64,000 bases of DNA from Geomonas edaphica (lineage in GTDB: Bacteria > Desulfobacterota > Desulfuromonadia > Geobacterales > Geobacteraceae). The DNA lies in assembly GCF_004917075.1 (NCBI RefSeq), contig NZ_SSYB01000004.1, positions 894,546 to 958,545 on the forward strand, written 5' to 3'. This document shows positions 51,973 through 61,029 of the stretch, piece by piece. The first letter of the stretch is position 1; each line of letters opens with the position of its first letter. The notes beneath the pieces were generated by a model. That model had not been told where the DNA came from and made no database searches. It saw only the letters and a list, made by a program, of their open reading frames with translations. A program made the position numbers and the translations under genes.

Positions 51973-54393
51973 TCACACCCTGAACCATTCCACCATCCCC
52001 TTCAGATCGCCGGCCAGGTGTGACAGCCCGGCGGAGGACTCCCGGATGCCGCTGCAGGCGGTGCGCAGCTCGCGCGTCAGGCCCGCGATCTCGTCCACGT
52101 TGTGGGAAACCTCGCTGCTCGATGCCGACTGCTCCTCGGTGGCGACGGCGATGCGCCGTACCATCTCGTTCACCTGCTCCACGTAGGTGGCGATGCGGTC
52201 GATAGCCTCACCGGTCCCCTGCACGCGCTCCACGATGGTGTCGACGCACTTCCTCTCGTCCCCCATCTTGGTCACCGAGCGGTTCACGCTCTCCTGCATC
52301 GCCTTCACGGTGTGGTTGATGTCGGCGGTGGCGACCGCGGTGCGCTCGGCCAGCTGCCGCACGCTGTCGGCGACGACGGCGAAGCCTCGTCCCTGCTCAC
52401 CGGCGCGGGCCGCCTCGATGGCGGCGTTCAGGGCCAGAAGGTTCGTCTGGTCGGCGATATCCCTGATCAGGACGCCGATCTCGCTGATCTGCGCGGACTG
52501 GTCGCTCAACTGCTCCACCATGATGGCGGTTTCCCCGAAGCTGCCGACGAAGTGCCGGAGTTCTTCCGCGGTCAGCTGCATCGCCTCCTTCCCCTCCTTG
52601 GCGATCTCCATCATGGTGTCGGCCGCGTTCGCGGTATCCGCCGTGTTCCTCGCCATGTCCATGGTGGTCGAGGTCATCTCGGAGATGGCGGTTGCCGAAC
52701 CCTCGACGCGCTGCGCCTGACGCGCGGCGCCGTCCTCCAAAACTCCGGCGGTAGCCGCCATCTGCTCGGAGCTTGCGGCCAGGGTGCTGGTGGCCTCGCC
52801 GATCTTCCCTACGACGTTTCTGAGGCTCCCAAGCATGCGGGCCATGGCCCCCTGCACCCTCCCCACCTCGTCCGAGCTCGTCGCCGAGATCTGGACGGCC
52901 AGGTTCCCCTCGGCCGCCTGCTCCGCCATGGCGATCAGCTCCCCTATCGGGCGGGAGATGGTGCGGAAGATCCACATGCCGACAAGGTTGCCGACGATGG
53001 CGGAGACGAGTGCGATCACCACGATGAGGGTCATGCTGTAGCGCACGGTGCGGTTCACCGTCCCGATCGCCTGTTCCTGCCCCTCCTGGGCCACCGTCAC
53101 GGTCTGCTTTCCCTTTTCCGCCTGCTTTGCCACCACCTCGCGCAGCCTGGCGCCTCCCTGTGCCGCCTTTTCCTGGAGCTGCATCTTCTGTTGCAGCTTG
53201 GCCACAATGCCGTCCGGGGCGAAGACTGTGTCGCGCACACCGGCAAGCGAAGCGGCCACCCCGTTCAGGTTGCGCAACTCGCGCTCGGCGCCCGCCGCCT
53301 TCAAAAGCTGGGCGACCGCCTTTTCCACCACGGTGAGGCGGGCGTAATCCCGGGCGAACTCGGCGGCGACGGCGTCCAGCTCCTTCGGGGTGTTGGCGAA
53401 GAAGAGCCGGCCGGAAAGCCCCTCTAGCGACTTGCCGAGGGAGACGAGCTCGGTGTTGTAGGAGAGGACGTTCACCGCGGTGTTGGCCCGGGAGAGGTAC
53501 CCCGGGAGCCTGTCGGACATCTTCCCGACCTGGACCTGGGCCCGGTCGACCTCGTCCTCGATGCGGTCCTCGACCTCGGAAAGCGTCGCGAGGGCCTCCT
53601 TCAACACTGCATCGGCACGCTGCGCGTCACCCCCCTCGGTGGCCAGTTTGACGAACTGGTCTGCCTTCGAGGTGAAAGTGGCGAAGAGGCCGCCTATCTG
53701 CTTGTTCTGCCTGATGTTGCCGTTTTGCTGGATCCTTTTCAGCCCTCCCTGGTACTGGGTTATGCGCCTCTTCTCCGGGGAGCGCTGTATGTCGTAGAGA
53801 AGGTACCTCATGTCCTTCAGCGAGGCCTTCAGGGTCTCGATGCTGGCGATGCTTCTCGAACTCTTGTCCGTCTCGTCGTTCGCCTTGGTATAGGCGGCAG
53901 AACTGGACTGCTGCAGGGTCCTGACCTTCACCTCCAGCTCCTGCAGCCGGCTGCTTGCTTCCTTGCTCTTCTGCAGGATGAGGGCGTGGGCCTGGGTCGA
54001 GTCCCGCTCCGAGGCGAGCCGGGCCGTCATGGTGGCGAAGAGCTCCTGGGCGATGCTGCTGAACTCGGTGGAGGCCTCGAGCTTCTCACCCGATACCGCC
54101 TCCAGTTTTTCCTGTGAGGACCTGACTTCAGCGAGCGATTTCTCCGCCTCCGTCTTTGCGGCGGCGAAGTCCGTCTGGCTGCGGGCCGCCGCCACCTTGA
54201 CGAGGTCGGCGGTCGCCCCCTGCAGGGCGCGCTGGAACTCCAGGGTGCGGACCTGGTACGGCGTACTTTTTTCGGTGAGGTACGAGAGTTTGCCCCTGAT
54301 GGAGCTCATGCTCAGAAAGCTTGCGACGGAGACCGCCGCAACGGCTACCACCACGATGGTGGCGTTCAACATCAGCTTTGCTTTGATGGTCAT
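51973..54393 (-). CDS. Methyl-accepting chemotaxis protein
   Basis: The protein has 806 residues. An N-terminal membrane helix (about 8-28) is followed by a long helical periplasmic region (about 30-450, HBM-like in its coiled-coil character) and a second helix near 452-475. HAMP and the cytoplasmic signalling domain follow, with the conserved hairpin tip (DQTNLLALNAAIEAARAGE). It has no C-terminal CheR-binding pentapeptide. The start is ATG 54393, with AAGGAG seven bases upstream; the GTG just before it is less likely. A FliA-like promoter lies about 65 bp upstream, so expression probably follows the flagellar regulon. Confidence 0.93.
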   Translation of the reverse strand: MTIKAKLMLNATIVVVAVAAVSVASFLSMSSIRGKLSYLTEKSTPYQVRTLEFQRALQGATADLVKVAAARSQTDFAAAKTEAEKSLAEVRSSQEKLEAVSGEKLEASTEFSSIAQELFATMTARLASERDSTQAHALILQKSKEASSRLQELEVKVRTLQQSSSAAYTKANDETDKSSRSIASIETLKASLKDMRYLLYDIQRSPEKRRITQYQGGLKRIQQNGNIRQNKQIGGLFATFTSKADQFVKLATEGGDAQRADAVLKEALATLSEVEDRIEDEVDRAQVQVGKMSDRLPGYLSRANTAVNVLSYNTELVSLGKSLEGLSGRLFFANTPKELDAVAAEFARDYARLTVVEKAVAQLLKAAGAERELRNLNGVAASLAGVRDTVFAPDGIVAKLQQKMQLQEKAAQGGARLREVVAKQAEKGKQTVTVAQEGQEQAIGTVNRTVRYSMTLIVVIALVSAIVGNLVGMWIFRTISRPIGELIAMAEQAAEGNLAVQISATSSDEVGRVQGAMARMLGSLRNVVGKIGEATSTLAASSEQMAATAGVLEDGAARQAQRVEGSATAISEMTSTTMDMARNTADTANAADTMMEIAKEGKEAMQLTAEELRHFVGSFGETAIMVEQLSDQSAQISEIGVLIRDIADQTNLLALNAAIEAARAGEQGRGFAVVADSVRQLAERTAVATADINHTVKAMQESVNRSVTKMGDERKCVDTIVERVQGTGEAIDRIATYVEQVNEMVRRIAVATEEQSASSSEVSHNVDEIAGLTRELRTACSGIRESSAGLSHLAGDLKGMVEWFRV

Positions 54394-54457
54394 CACAGTG
54401 CTCCTTAGGTCAGGGGGCGGGTGTCCGTAACGGGTATTTCCCCGTATTCAGTGGGAC

Positions 54458-54484
54458 TTTTCGGCATAACGCACCTTTTCTTAA
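54458..54484 (-). promoter_or_regulatory. Sigma-28 (FliA)-like promoter of the chemoreceptor gene
   Basis: On the minus strand TTAAGAAA, 11 bp, then GCCGAAAA: seven of eight matches to the -10 half of the FliA consensus, a weaker -35, and exact spacing, about 65 bp before the ATG at 54393. Confidence 0.55.
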
Positions 54485-54554
54485 GAGCAAAGCGAGCCTT
54501 CTCTAATGGGGAATTAAGGAGGGTGGTGGTGCGGATTCCCCTACGCGGAGGGGG

Positions 54555-57293
54555 TCAACCTGTGGTGCCGAGGCCGGCGGCGATGGCGTGCACCGTTTCC
54601 AGGAGACGGAAAAGAAGCTCTTCCGACATCCCCCGGTTCTGACGCATCCCCTCCTGGCGCCATTGGCGCAGCAGGGCGATCTGGCGCTCGTGCAGCACGC
54701 GCAGGGCGTCCGTGCGGCGGGCGAGCGGGACGTGGACCGCGGGGCGGCGCTCCGCCAGTGGGCCGCCGTAGATCTCTTCCAGAACCCGCACGGTGCGACG
54801 GTACTCGGCATGGATGGCGGCGAGGATCGGCTTTCGGAGCCCTTCTTCGTGTACGAGCCCCGCGTAAGCCTCCATGATCGCGGGGTCGGCGCTGGCGATG
54901 CTGGTGGCGGCGTTGCTGATTATGTAGTGCAGCGCGGTCCAGCTCTGGGTCGAGCGGACGAACTGCGCGAAGAGGGGGGCGTCCTCGAGCATCAGCTCTT
55001 CGAGCGCCGAGCCGATGCCGTACCAGCCGGAGAGGAAGTAGCGCGCCTGGCTCCAGCTGAAGACCCACGGGATGGCGCGCAGGTCAGCCAATGTGGCGTG
55101 GTCGGTGCGCCGGGTCGGCCGGGAGCCGATGCTGCTCGACTCGATGACGTCGATGGGGGTTGCCTGCCGGAAGAAGGTGACGAACCCCTCGCGGGCGAGG
55201 AGCTTTTCATACTCGCACCGGCTGCGGTGCGCCAGGCGGTCCATCACCGGCTCCAGCGGGTGCCCGGTGCCCGGTTCGCTGCGCCCGGGGATGCTTACCC
55301 CGGCGGTGCCGGCGAGCAACAGTTCCAGGTGGTAGGCGGCGTTCAACGGGTTCGAGTACTTTTGCGAGATCACCTCGCCCTGCTCGGTCAGTCGCAGGTC
55401 GCCGCCGGCGGATCCCTCCGGGAGACCGCGCAGGAAGCGGCTCGTCGGCCCCGCCCCGCGGCTGATGGTTCCGCCCCGGCCGTGGAAAAAGCGCAGACGC
55501 ACGTCTACGCGCCGCCCCACCTCGAGCATCGCCTCCTGGGCCCGGTACAGCCCCCACAGGCTCGCCATGATGCCGCCGTCCTTGTTGCTGTCGCTGTAGC
55601 CTATCATCACCTGCTGCACCGGACGCTCGCCATGGAGCTCTGCGAGGGTGCGCCTGGTGACCGGGTGGCCCAGGAACCGCTCCAGGATGGAGGCGCTTCC
55701 CTCCAGGTCGTCGATGGTCTCGAAAAGGGGGACTACCGGGAGGCGGCAGACAAACCCCTGCGCCCCCCGGACGGCGAGCCCCGCCTCGCGCGCGAGCAGG
55801 TAGACCACGAGGAGATCGGAGACGCCGCGCGTCATGCTGACGATGAGGGAGCCAAGCCCCGCGCCGCCGAAGGAGGCGAGATGGGCGGCGAGCACGCGGT
55901 AGCAGCTGAGGACGCTCTCCGCCTCGCGTCCCGGTTTTGTACCCGGGAGCAGGAAGGGGCGCGACGAGGCGAGCTCACGGTTCAAAAAAGCGATGCGCTC
56001 CTCCTCGCTCCACCGGGAAAAACCGCTCTCTCCCGTTGTGGCAGCCATGAGCTGCTCCAGTGCGGCGTCATGGAAGGCGCTGTTTTGTCGTACGTCGAGC
56101 GAGGCCAAGTGGAAGCCGAACACCTCGACGCTGCGTAACACCGGCACCACGTCGGCCGCGGCCAAGCGGGCGGCGCCGCGCGCAACCAGGCTGTCCCGCA
56201 AAAGGCGCAGGTCGTCCTCCAGCTCGGCGGCCCGGCAATAGCGGGACCCCTCGGCTCCGCAGAGGACCTCGCCGTCGCCGGTTACCTCAACCGGGAGCCT
56301 CGCCCTCATCATGTTCACCATCTGGCGCCACGGCTCCTCGGGGTTGCGCCTGAGCGCCTCCTCCCCAGGCGCACCGGTCCTTGCCTTTAGCACATCCAGG
56401 CGCCGCGTGAGCTCCGGGGGAGGGGCGAGGAGGCGGCGCGATATGCTGAGCCGGCTGCCAAGCGTGGTGAGCTGACCGTGCAGCAGCATGAGCGCGTTCA
56501 GCCTGAGCTCCCTCAGGGTCGCCTCGGTCACCTCCGCGGTTACCAGCGGGTGCCCGTCCCGGTCCCCTCCCACCCAGGTGCTGAAGGAGACGCAGGGGAG
56601 ACGCTCGGTCAAAAGCGACAGTTCTCCCTTGAGCCCCGCCTCGCGCCAGGCCAGGCAGATCCTGCGGTCGAGGATCGGGATCACCTGCGGGAAGATGTCG
56701 CGCAGATGGTAGATGATGGTGGCGAGCTCGTTCAGCACCTTTGGCTTTTCCAGGTGCACCTCGCTGGTGCGCCAGAGCCGCTCCAGCATCGCCACGATCT
56801 CCTCCCTGATCTCGTCGCACTCCGCGGGGGTCCAGACCGTGTTCTCCCTTTTCACGAGGAGCAGGTAGAGCTCGCGCAGGTGCCGGAGCACCGACGCCCG
56901 TTTCGCCTCGGTCGGGTGGGCGGTAAGCACCGGTTCCACACGGATCTCCCCGAGCATGGCGGCGATCTCCTCCTCGGCCACCCCGCTTCGTGAGAGCTTT
57001 TCCAGGACCCTCCCCCAAAGACCCGGCTCGGCTGCGAGCCCCTGGCTCGTTTCCAGGGCCCGTCTCGTCTGGACCGCGACGTTTTCCTCAGCCATACCGA
57101 GCAGCTGAAAGGCGACCGACCACGCCCTCACGAACTTGCAGTCCTCGGAGGGGGCAACCGAGCCGTTCTTGGGAAGGCAGGAGGCGAGCCGGGACTCGCC
57201 CAGGCCGTGGAACATCTCCGCGAGACACTCCATGAGGTAGTCGAGGTCGCGCTGCAGTTTGTCCTCTTTGCCGGTTGCATCCTGGGACGTCAT
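54555..57293 (-). CDS. ppc: Phosphoenolpyruvate carboxylase
   Basis: A 912-residue enzyme that carboxylates PEP to oxaloacetate and refills the TCA cycle. It has the first catalytic signature VLTAHPTEAKR with its His, the second signature region IGYSDSNKDGG, and the glycine/Arg loop FHGRGGTISRGAGP. The C-terminus ends MRQNRG...AGLGTTG rather than the enteric QNTG, but in the correct place, so the C-terminal arginine loop is changed slightly. GGGGG seven bases upstream fixes the start at 57293. It is a stand-alone gene behind the chemoreceptor gene. Confidence 0.95.
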   Translation of the reverse strand: MTSQDATGKEDKLQRDLDYLMECLAEMFHGLGESRLASCLPKNGSVAPSEDCKFVRAWSVAFQLLGMAEENVAVQTRRALETSQGLAAEPGLWGRVLEKLSRSGVAEEEIAAMLGEIRVEPVLTAHPTEAKRASVLRHLRELYLLLVKRENTVWTPAECDEIREEIVAMLERLWRTSEVHLEKPKVLNELATIIYHLRDIFPQVIPILDRRICLAWREAGLKGELSLLTERLPCVSFSTWVGGDRDGHPLVTAEVTEATLRELRLNALMLLHGQLTTLGSRLSISRRLLAPPPELTRRLDVLKARTGAPGEEALRRNPEEPWRQMVNMMRARLPVEVTGDGEVLCGAEGSRYCRAAELEDDLRLLRDSLVARGAARLAAADVVPVLRSVEVFGFHLASLDVRQNSAFHDAALEQLMAATTGESGFSRWSEEERIAFLNRELASSRPFLLPGTKPGREAESVLSCYRVLAAHLASFGGAGLGSLIVSMTRGVSDLLVVYLLAREAGLAVRGAQGFVCRLPVVPLFETIDDLEGSASILERFLGHPVTRRTLAELHGERPVQQVMIGYSDSNKDGGIMASLWGLYRAQEAMLEVGRRVDVRLRFFHGRGGTISRGAGPTSRFLRGLPEGSAGGDLRLTEQGEVISQKYSNPLNAAYHLELLLAGTAGVSIPGRSEPGTGHPLEPVMDRLAHRSRCEYEKLLAREGFVTFFRQATPIDVIESSSIGSRPTRRTDHATLADLRAIPWVFSWSQARYFLSGWYGIGSALEELMLEDAPLFAQFVRSTQSWTALHYIISNAATSIASADPAIMEAYAGLVHEEGLRKPILAAIHAEYRRTVRVLEEIYGGPLAERRPAVHVPLARRTDALRVLHERQIALLRQWRQEGMRQNRGMSEELLFRLLETVHAIAAGLGTTG

Positions 57294-57397
57294 GGCACAC
57301 CCCCTTTTGATCCTCGCTCCCGCAGGCACCATGCCGGGGAGATGCGGACCGTGATGAATGATACCCGAGATTGGCCCCCTGCAAACCCCGGGGCGAC

Positions 57398-57427
57398 TTG
57401 TTCATGTGAGAGCGCGTGTGCTACACT
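57398..57427 (+). promoter_or_regulatory. Candidate sigma-70 promoter of the 55-residue protein gene
   Basis: TTGTTC (57398-57403) and TACACT (57422-57427) are separated by 18 bp, 30 bp before the ATG. Confidence 0.4.
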
Positions 57428-57456
57428 TCTTATTAAGAGGAAAAAGGAGGCGTACC

Positions 57457-57624
57457 ATGAAAACGTTACTGCTCGTGCTTTTAGCGATCGTAGCGATCAT
57501 CCTGACCGCCTGGCTCGTGCTGATTCCCGCCGGTGTGGTGGCAGGTTCAATCAAGGCCTTCCGCCATGGTGAACACGGTCACTGGGGCCACTGGAAAGGG
57601 TTGCGGCACCACGGCCCGCACTAG
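57457..57624 (+). CDS. Small single-pass membrane protein with His-rich tail
   Basis: Only 55 residues. A hydrophobic helix fills residues 3-32, and the remaining 23 residues hold seven histidines along with Gly, Lys, Arg and Trp. AAAGGAGG lies seven bases before the ATG, and a terminator follows the stop, so the gene looks real and monocistronic. Metal or heme contact by the tail is possible but speculative. I do not recognise the family. Confidence 0.68.
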   Translation: MKTLLLVLLAIVAIILTAWLVLIPAGVVAGSIKAFRHGEHGHWGHWKGLRHHGPH

Positions 57625-57654
57625 ACAAAGTCAAAGCGCATGATCGCTGGAGAT

Positions 57655-57694
57655 AAAAAAAGGCCCTCGGCTCATTACAAGCCAGGGCCTTTTC
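57655..57694. terminator. Bidirectional intrinsic terminator
   Basis: AAGGCCCTCGGCT and AGCCAGGGCCTT pair with one mismatch around a 7-base loop; A7 precedes and TTTTCC follows. It serves the small protein (+) and the YcfL-like lipoprotein (-). Confidence 0.88.
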
Positions 57695-57725
57695 CTTTTC
57701 GTTTTGGAGAAAGCGTAACAGTCTG

Positions 57726-58145
57726 TTACGGCACGCTTTTGAAGCCGCCTTTGTAGAAGTCCTCATCGCGCCCATACGAGTAGGAGAAGTCCAGCTCGTC
57801 GAGGCACTCCTTGTTTTCCACCGGGATCTCGATGGTGAAGGGTTCGCTGCCGGCGAAACGTCCGCTGAAGGTCTTGGTTTCCTTAGCCATGACCTTGCCT
57901 TTGGCGTCGAGCAGTTTGGCGGTGAGCTGGAGGGAGGTGTAGGGGATGTCCTGACGCACGTTTTGAACCGTGCCGTCGATCCTGACCCCCTTGTCTGTTT
58001 CCTGTGCCTTCCATGCGATGGCAACCTCATGGTTGCTGAACTGGTGGGAGGCATAGGCGGGGTTCGCGTCCTGTTTCGAGCGGGTGGACGCACAGGCGGT
58101 GATCATGGAAAGCATCATCACTGTCAAAGCGAGTTTTTTCAGCAT
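57726..58145 (-). CDS. YcfL-like (DUF1425) lipoprotein
   Basis: A 139-residue precursor with lipobox ITAC (Cys18), so a lipoprotein. The mature part of about 120 residues is beta-rich and resembles the YcfL/DUF1425 fold (VRIDGTVQNVRQDIPYTSLQLTA cut short here; it continues with a LLDAKGKV strand pair). YcfL-type proteins are found near LpoB-like genes in enterics, but no such neighbour is here. GGAGG six bases upstream. Function unknown. Confidence 0.78.
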   Translation of the reverse strand: MLKKLALTVMMLSMITACASTRSKQDANPAYASHQFSNHEVAIAWKAQETDKGVRIDGTVQNVRQDIPYTSLQLTAKLLDAKGKVMAKETKTFSGRFAGSEPFTIEIPVENKECLDELDFSYSYGRDEDFYKGGFKSVP

Positions 58146-58282
58146 AAGTCACCTCCGTCTTGTTGATGTGGCGCTGCTCAAAGACCCCTCTTTTAAACCC
58201 TTTGAGTGTAACGCGAATATAACGGTGGGCAACTCTGGTATTTTAGGCGTTGCGGTTATGGTAACTCCCATGTCGCACGCAA

Positions 58283-58315
58283 CAAAAAGGCGGGGCGCCT
58301 TGTGACGCCCCGCCT
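58283..58315 (-). terminator. Intrinsic terminator of the octaheme cytochrome gene
   Basis: Minus strand: GGCGGGGCG / CGCCCCGCC, 9-bp stem, followed by TTTTTGTTG. Confidence 0.85.
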
Positions 58316-58335
58316 CTTATTTGATCCGTTTCCGG

Positions 58336-59559
58336 CTACTTCTTGTGTTCTGCCTCGCGGGTCATCGTCGCGGCTTCGGTCCTGATATCCACCAGGTCCT
58401 TCTGCAGCTCGGCCAGGCCGTACCAGGTGACGTAGTCGGGGTTCATGTGGAACGCCCCCTGGAAGGCGCGCATGCGGTGCTCCAGGAACATCACGTAGAG
58501 GGTCTGCTCGATCGGCGTCCTCGTGTCGTAGAAGGTGAGGAGATCCGGGTAGGCCGGCTGCCCCTTCTGCGGCTTGAGGACACCCTTCTCGTAAAGACCG
58601 GCGACGATGGTGATCGCCTCCGCCATCAGCTTGTCGGCTTCCTTGATCATCTGGTCGGCGTTGCCGAGCTGGGTCTTCGCGTAGGTGGCGCTGTGGCACT
58701 TGCTGCAGATCCCCACCATCTTGTCGCGGGATGCCTGCCACTCCTCCTTGGAGAGACGGGCGACCTTACCGGCTTTCACGAGGTCGAGACGCGCGGTCGG
58801 TTTGCCTGCCGGGTCGAGCACACCGAGACCCTTCAGGATGGTGACGCGGTAGCCCATCCACTCGGCGTCTTCCTCGGGGAGGCGCAGCGCCAGGAAGCCC
58901 CAGGAGGTCATCACGTTGTGGTCGCCGTCGCCCATGTGGCAGGTCTGGCAGGTCGGCGCGCGGCCGGTGTCACCTTCCATCTGGTAGATGGAGCCGTGTT
59001 TGGAGTTGGACCACATCTCCCATTGCGGGTGGTCGAAGCCCATGTGGCAGGTGCGGCAGGCTTCCGGCTTCTTCGCCTCGGCCTTGCTGAACTTGTGACG
59101 GGTATGGCAGGAGTTGCAGGGGGAGCCGTACTGCCCGTCGGCACGCGATTTCTCGTCGCGGATGCCGACCTTGTGGCAGCCGCCGCAACCCTTCATCCCT
59201 TGGATGTAAGCGTGGGGCTGGAGCTTGTTGGTCGGCATGGCGTCCATCGCCACCCAGGCGGCGGCATGTTTGCCGGAAGCATACTGGTCGTGCTGCTTGG
59301 TGTGGCACTCCTTGCAGGTCTTCTCGGTCGGCATGCTCACCTTGGCGACGTCGGCGGCGCTCTGGTGCGCCTTGCCGTGGCAGCTGGAGCAGTCCACGCT
59401 GCCGCTCTTGCCCATTTCCCCTTCCAGGAAATCCTTTACGATGTTGGGCGTCACCTTCTCGTGACAGGTGATGCAGTTGCTCTTCCCGGCGAAGGCCGCC
59501 CCGGCGAGCATGAGTACCAGCGCCAGCGCCCCTCCCAGCTTCTTACAGCAATCGATCAT
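58336..59559 (-). CDS. Octaheme c-type cytochrome of the hydroxylamine oxidoreductase (HAO) family
   Basis: The precursor has 407 residues: signal peptide (LALVLMLAGAAFAG) and eight CXXCH motifs (CITCH, CSSCH, CKECH, CGGCH, CNSCH, CRTCH, CQTCH, CSKCH), followed by a helical C-terminal domain of about 110 residues. The order and the long helical tail fit the HAO/octaheme group, which reduces nitrite or hydroxylamine in non-nitrifiers. It is shorter than the classic enzyme (about 550 residues). The tail carries DYVTWYG, where HAOs place conserved aromatics; I cannot tell whether the heme-crosslinking Tyr of the oxidative enzymes is present. GGGGAGG six bases before 59559 sets the start. Confidence 0.83.
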   Translation of the reverse strand: MIDCCKKLGGALALVLMLAGAAFAGKSNCITCHEKVTPNIVKDFLEGEMGKSGSVDCSSCHGKAHQSAADVAKVSMPTEKTCKECHTKQHDQYASGKHAAAWVAMDAMPTNKLQPHAYIQGMKGCGGCHKVGIRDEKSRADGQYGSPCNSCHTRHKFSKAEAKKPEACRTCHMGFDHPQWEMWSNSKHGSIYQMEGDTGRAPTCQTCHMGDGDHNVMTSWGFLALRLPEEDAEWMGYRVTILKGLGVLDPAGKPTARLDLVKAGKVARLSKEEWQASRDKMVGICSKCHSATYAKTQLGNADQMIKEADKLMAEAITIVAGLYEKGVLKPQKGQPAYPDLLTFYDTRTPIEQTLYVMFLEHRMRAFQGAFHMNPDYVTWYGLAELQKDLVDIRTEAATMTREAEHKK

Positions 59560-59662
59560 GAAATACCTCCCCTTTATGGATAAAAAAACAGGGGACATGT
59601 AAACCACATGAAAACGGTCTTTTCCTTGACGCAGGTCAAAAAACGGTGAACGGGGGTGGGGG

Positions 59663-60286
59663 CTAACGTGCGGGAAAGGCGAGCCTGAAGGCGATGACCC
59701 ACATGGTGCAGCCGACCATGATGTCGAGCATCCGCCAGGCCTGCGGCTTACGGAAAAAGGGGGCGATGAGGCGTGCGCCGTATCCGATGCCGTAGAACCA
59801 GGTGAGGGAGGCGGCCATGGCCCCGAGAGCGAAGGCGAGACGAGAGAGCCCCGGGTACTGCCCGGCGAGGCTTCCCAAAAGAAGCACTGTGTCCAGGAAG
59901 GCATGCGGGTTCAAAAGGCTGAAGGAGACGGTCATGAGCACCACCTGCCGGAGCGGTACTTCGGAAGCGGTGCCGTCTTCCGCCTCCAGCAAGCCGGGCC
60001 TTAAGGCGGCGGCGAAGGCGCGCAGGCCGTAGGCGAAGAGAAAGAGGACCCCTCCCCAGAGCGTCAGCTTCATGAAAAGCGGGGAGGCGGCGACCACGGA
60101 GCTGAAGCCTCCCGCGCCGAGCGAGATGAGCAGTGAGTCGCAGAGAAAGCAGATGGTGCAGACGGTGAAGACGTACTGCCGCTTGAGCCCCTGGCGCAGC
60201 ACGAAGGCGTTTTGGCTTCCGATGGCGATGATGAGACCGGCACCGAGGCCGAAGCCGCTCAGTAGAGGGGAAAGGAACTGGGGCAT
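59663..60286 (-). CDS. LysE/ArgO family amino acid exporter
   Basis: A 207-residue integral membrane protein with about six helices. The N-terminal block GAGLIIAIGSQNAFVLRQGL and the central LLNPHAFLDT are diagnostic for LysE/ArgO. It exports basic amino acids such as lysine or arginine. A methyltransferase gene ends 20 bp upstream on the same strand, so they may be co-transcribed. No local LysR-type regulator is seen. Confidence 0.93.
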   Translation of the reverse strand: MPQFLSPLLSGFGLGAGLIIAIGSQNAFVLRQGLKRQYVFTVCTICFLCDSLLISLGAGGFSSVVAASPLFMKLTLWGGVLFLFAYGLRAFAAALRPGLLEAEDGTASEVPLRQVVLMTVSFSLLNPHAFLDTVLLLGSLAGQYPGLSRLAFALGAMAASLTWFYGIGYGARLIAPFFRKPQAWRMLDIMVGCTMWVIAFRLAFPAR

Positions 60287-60305
60287 GGTGCTGGGAGATC
60301 CCTTG

Positions 60306-60893
60306 TCAGCGTTTGATGACGAAGAGCAGGCCGCGTTCGCAGCGTTCGTCGGGCCTGCTGCTCTTCGTGAAATGGTAATGGGGGAGGTCCAGCTCCCGCA
60401 CCTTTTGAGTGATGAGCGCCATATTCGGGTAGTCGACGGTGTTGTTGGTGTCGTGGAAGAAGAGGATGCCGCCCGGTCGCACCACGCGCAGGTGCTCGTC
60501 CACCCAGGTGCCGCTGTTCACGTGGTCGGCGTCAGAGATGAGGAAATCGTAGGCGTTGTCGGGGGAGTTCGCGAGGAAGGTGCGCTCTTCCATCGGGGCC
60601 ACCACGTTCACCCCGGCCATGCGCAGGTTACCCGCCACGTCCTCCATGTCGCCGCCGCGCGCGTCGCCCCAGTTGTCGACGCAGGTGAGCTTTCCTTTCC
60701 CGTTGTAGCGCAGCGCGTGGATAAGGCTCACGGTGAGATAGCCGGTGCCGATGCCTAGTTCCAGCACGTCGTCCGGCTTTTGCGACAGGAGGGTGCCGAT
60801 GATGAACATGTTGTGGTTGCGGTCTATGGCGACCTCTCCCGCGCCGGACTCCATCGTGTTGAGCAGTGCGAAGTAATCGTTCAGGGGCTGCAT
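60306..60893 (-). CDS. Class I SAM-dependent methyltransferase
   Basis: A 195-residue Rossmann-fold methyltransferase with motif I VLELGIGTGYLTVSLIH, an acidic residue after strand 2 (LTCVDNWGD), and DFLISDADHV plus LRPGGILFFHD-like blocks of the Methyltransf_24/caffeoyl-CoA type. A GGAGG six bases upstream fixes the start. The substrate is unknown. It precedes the LysE-type exporter gene. Confidence 0.85.
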   Translation of the reverse strand: MQPLNDYFALLNTMESGAGEVAIDRNHNMFIIGTLLSQKPDDVLELGIGTGYLTVSLIHALRYNGKGKLTCVDNWGDARGGDMEDVAGNLRMAGVNVVAPMEERTFLANSPDNAYDFLISDADHVNSGTWVDEHLRVVRPGGILFFHDTNNTVDYPNMALITQKVRELDLPHYHFTKSSRPDERCERGLLFVIKR

Positions 60894-60990
60894 GTGCTTC
60901 CTCCATGTCGCCGAGGTTTGATAAGCGATGCCGGCAACTTAGAGCCGACGGCTTAATTTTGCAAGGGAAAAAGCGGATCTGGAAAAACCG

Positions 60991-61016
60991 AAGGCCCGGA
61001 GGGGACTCCGGGCCTT
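60991..61016 (-). terminator. Intrinsic terminator of the triheme cytochrome gene
   Basis: Perfect 11-bp stem AAGGCCCGGAG / CTCCGGGCCTT with a GGGA loop; on the minus strand it is followed by CGGTTTTT. Confidence 0.8.
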
Positions 61017-61029
61017 GCCTTGATGGGGA

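Noticed and set aside
58321-59583. 420-codon open frame antisense to the octaheme cytochrome
   Set aside because: Shadow frame; the opposite strand carries eight CXXCH motifs and a good start.
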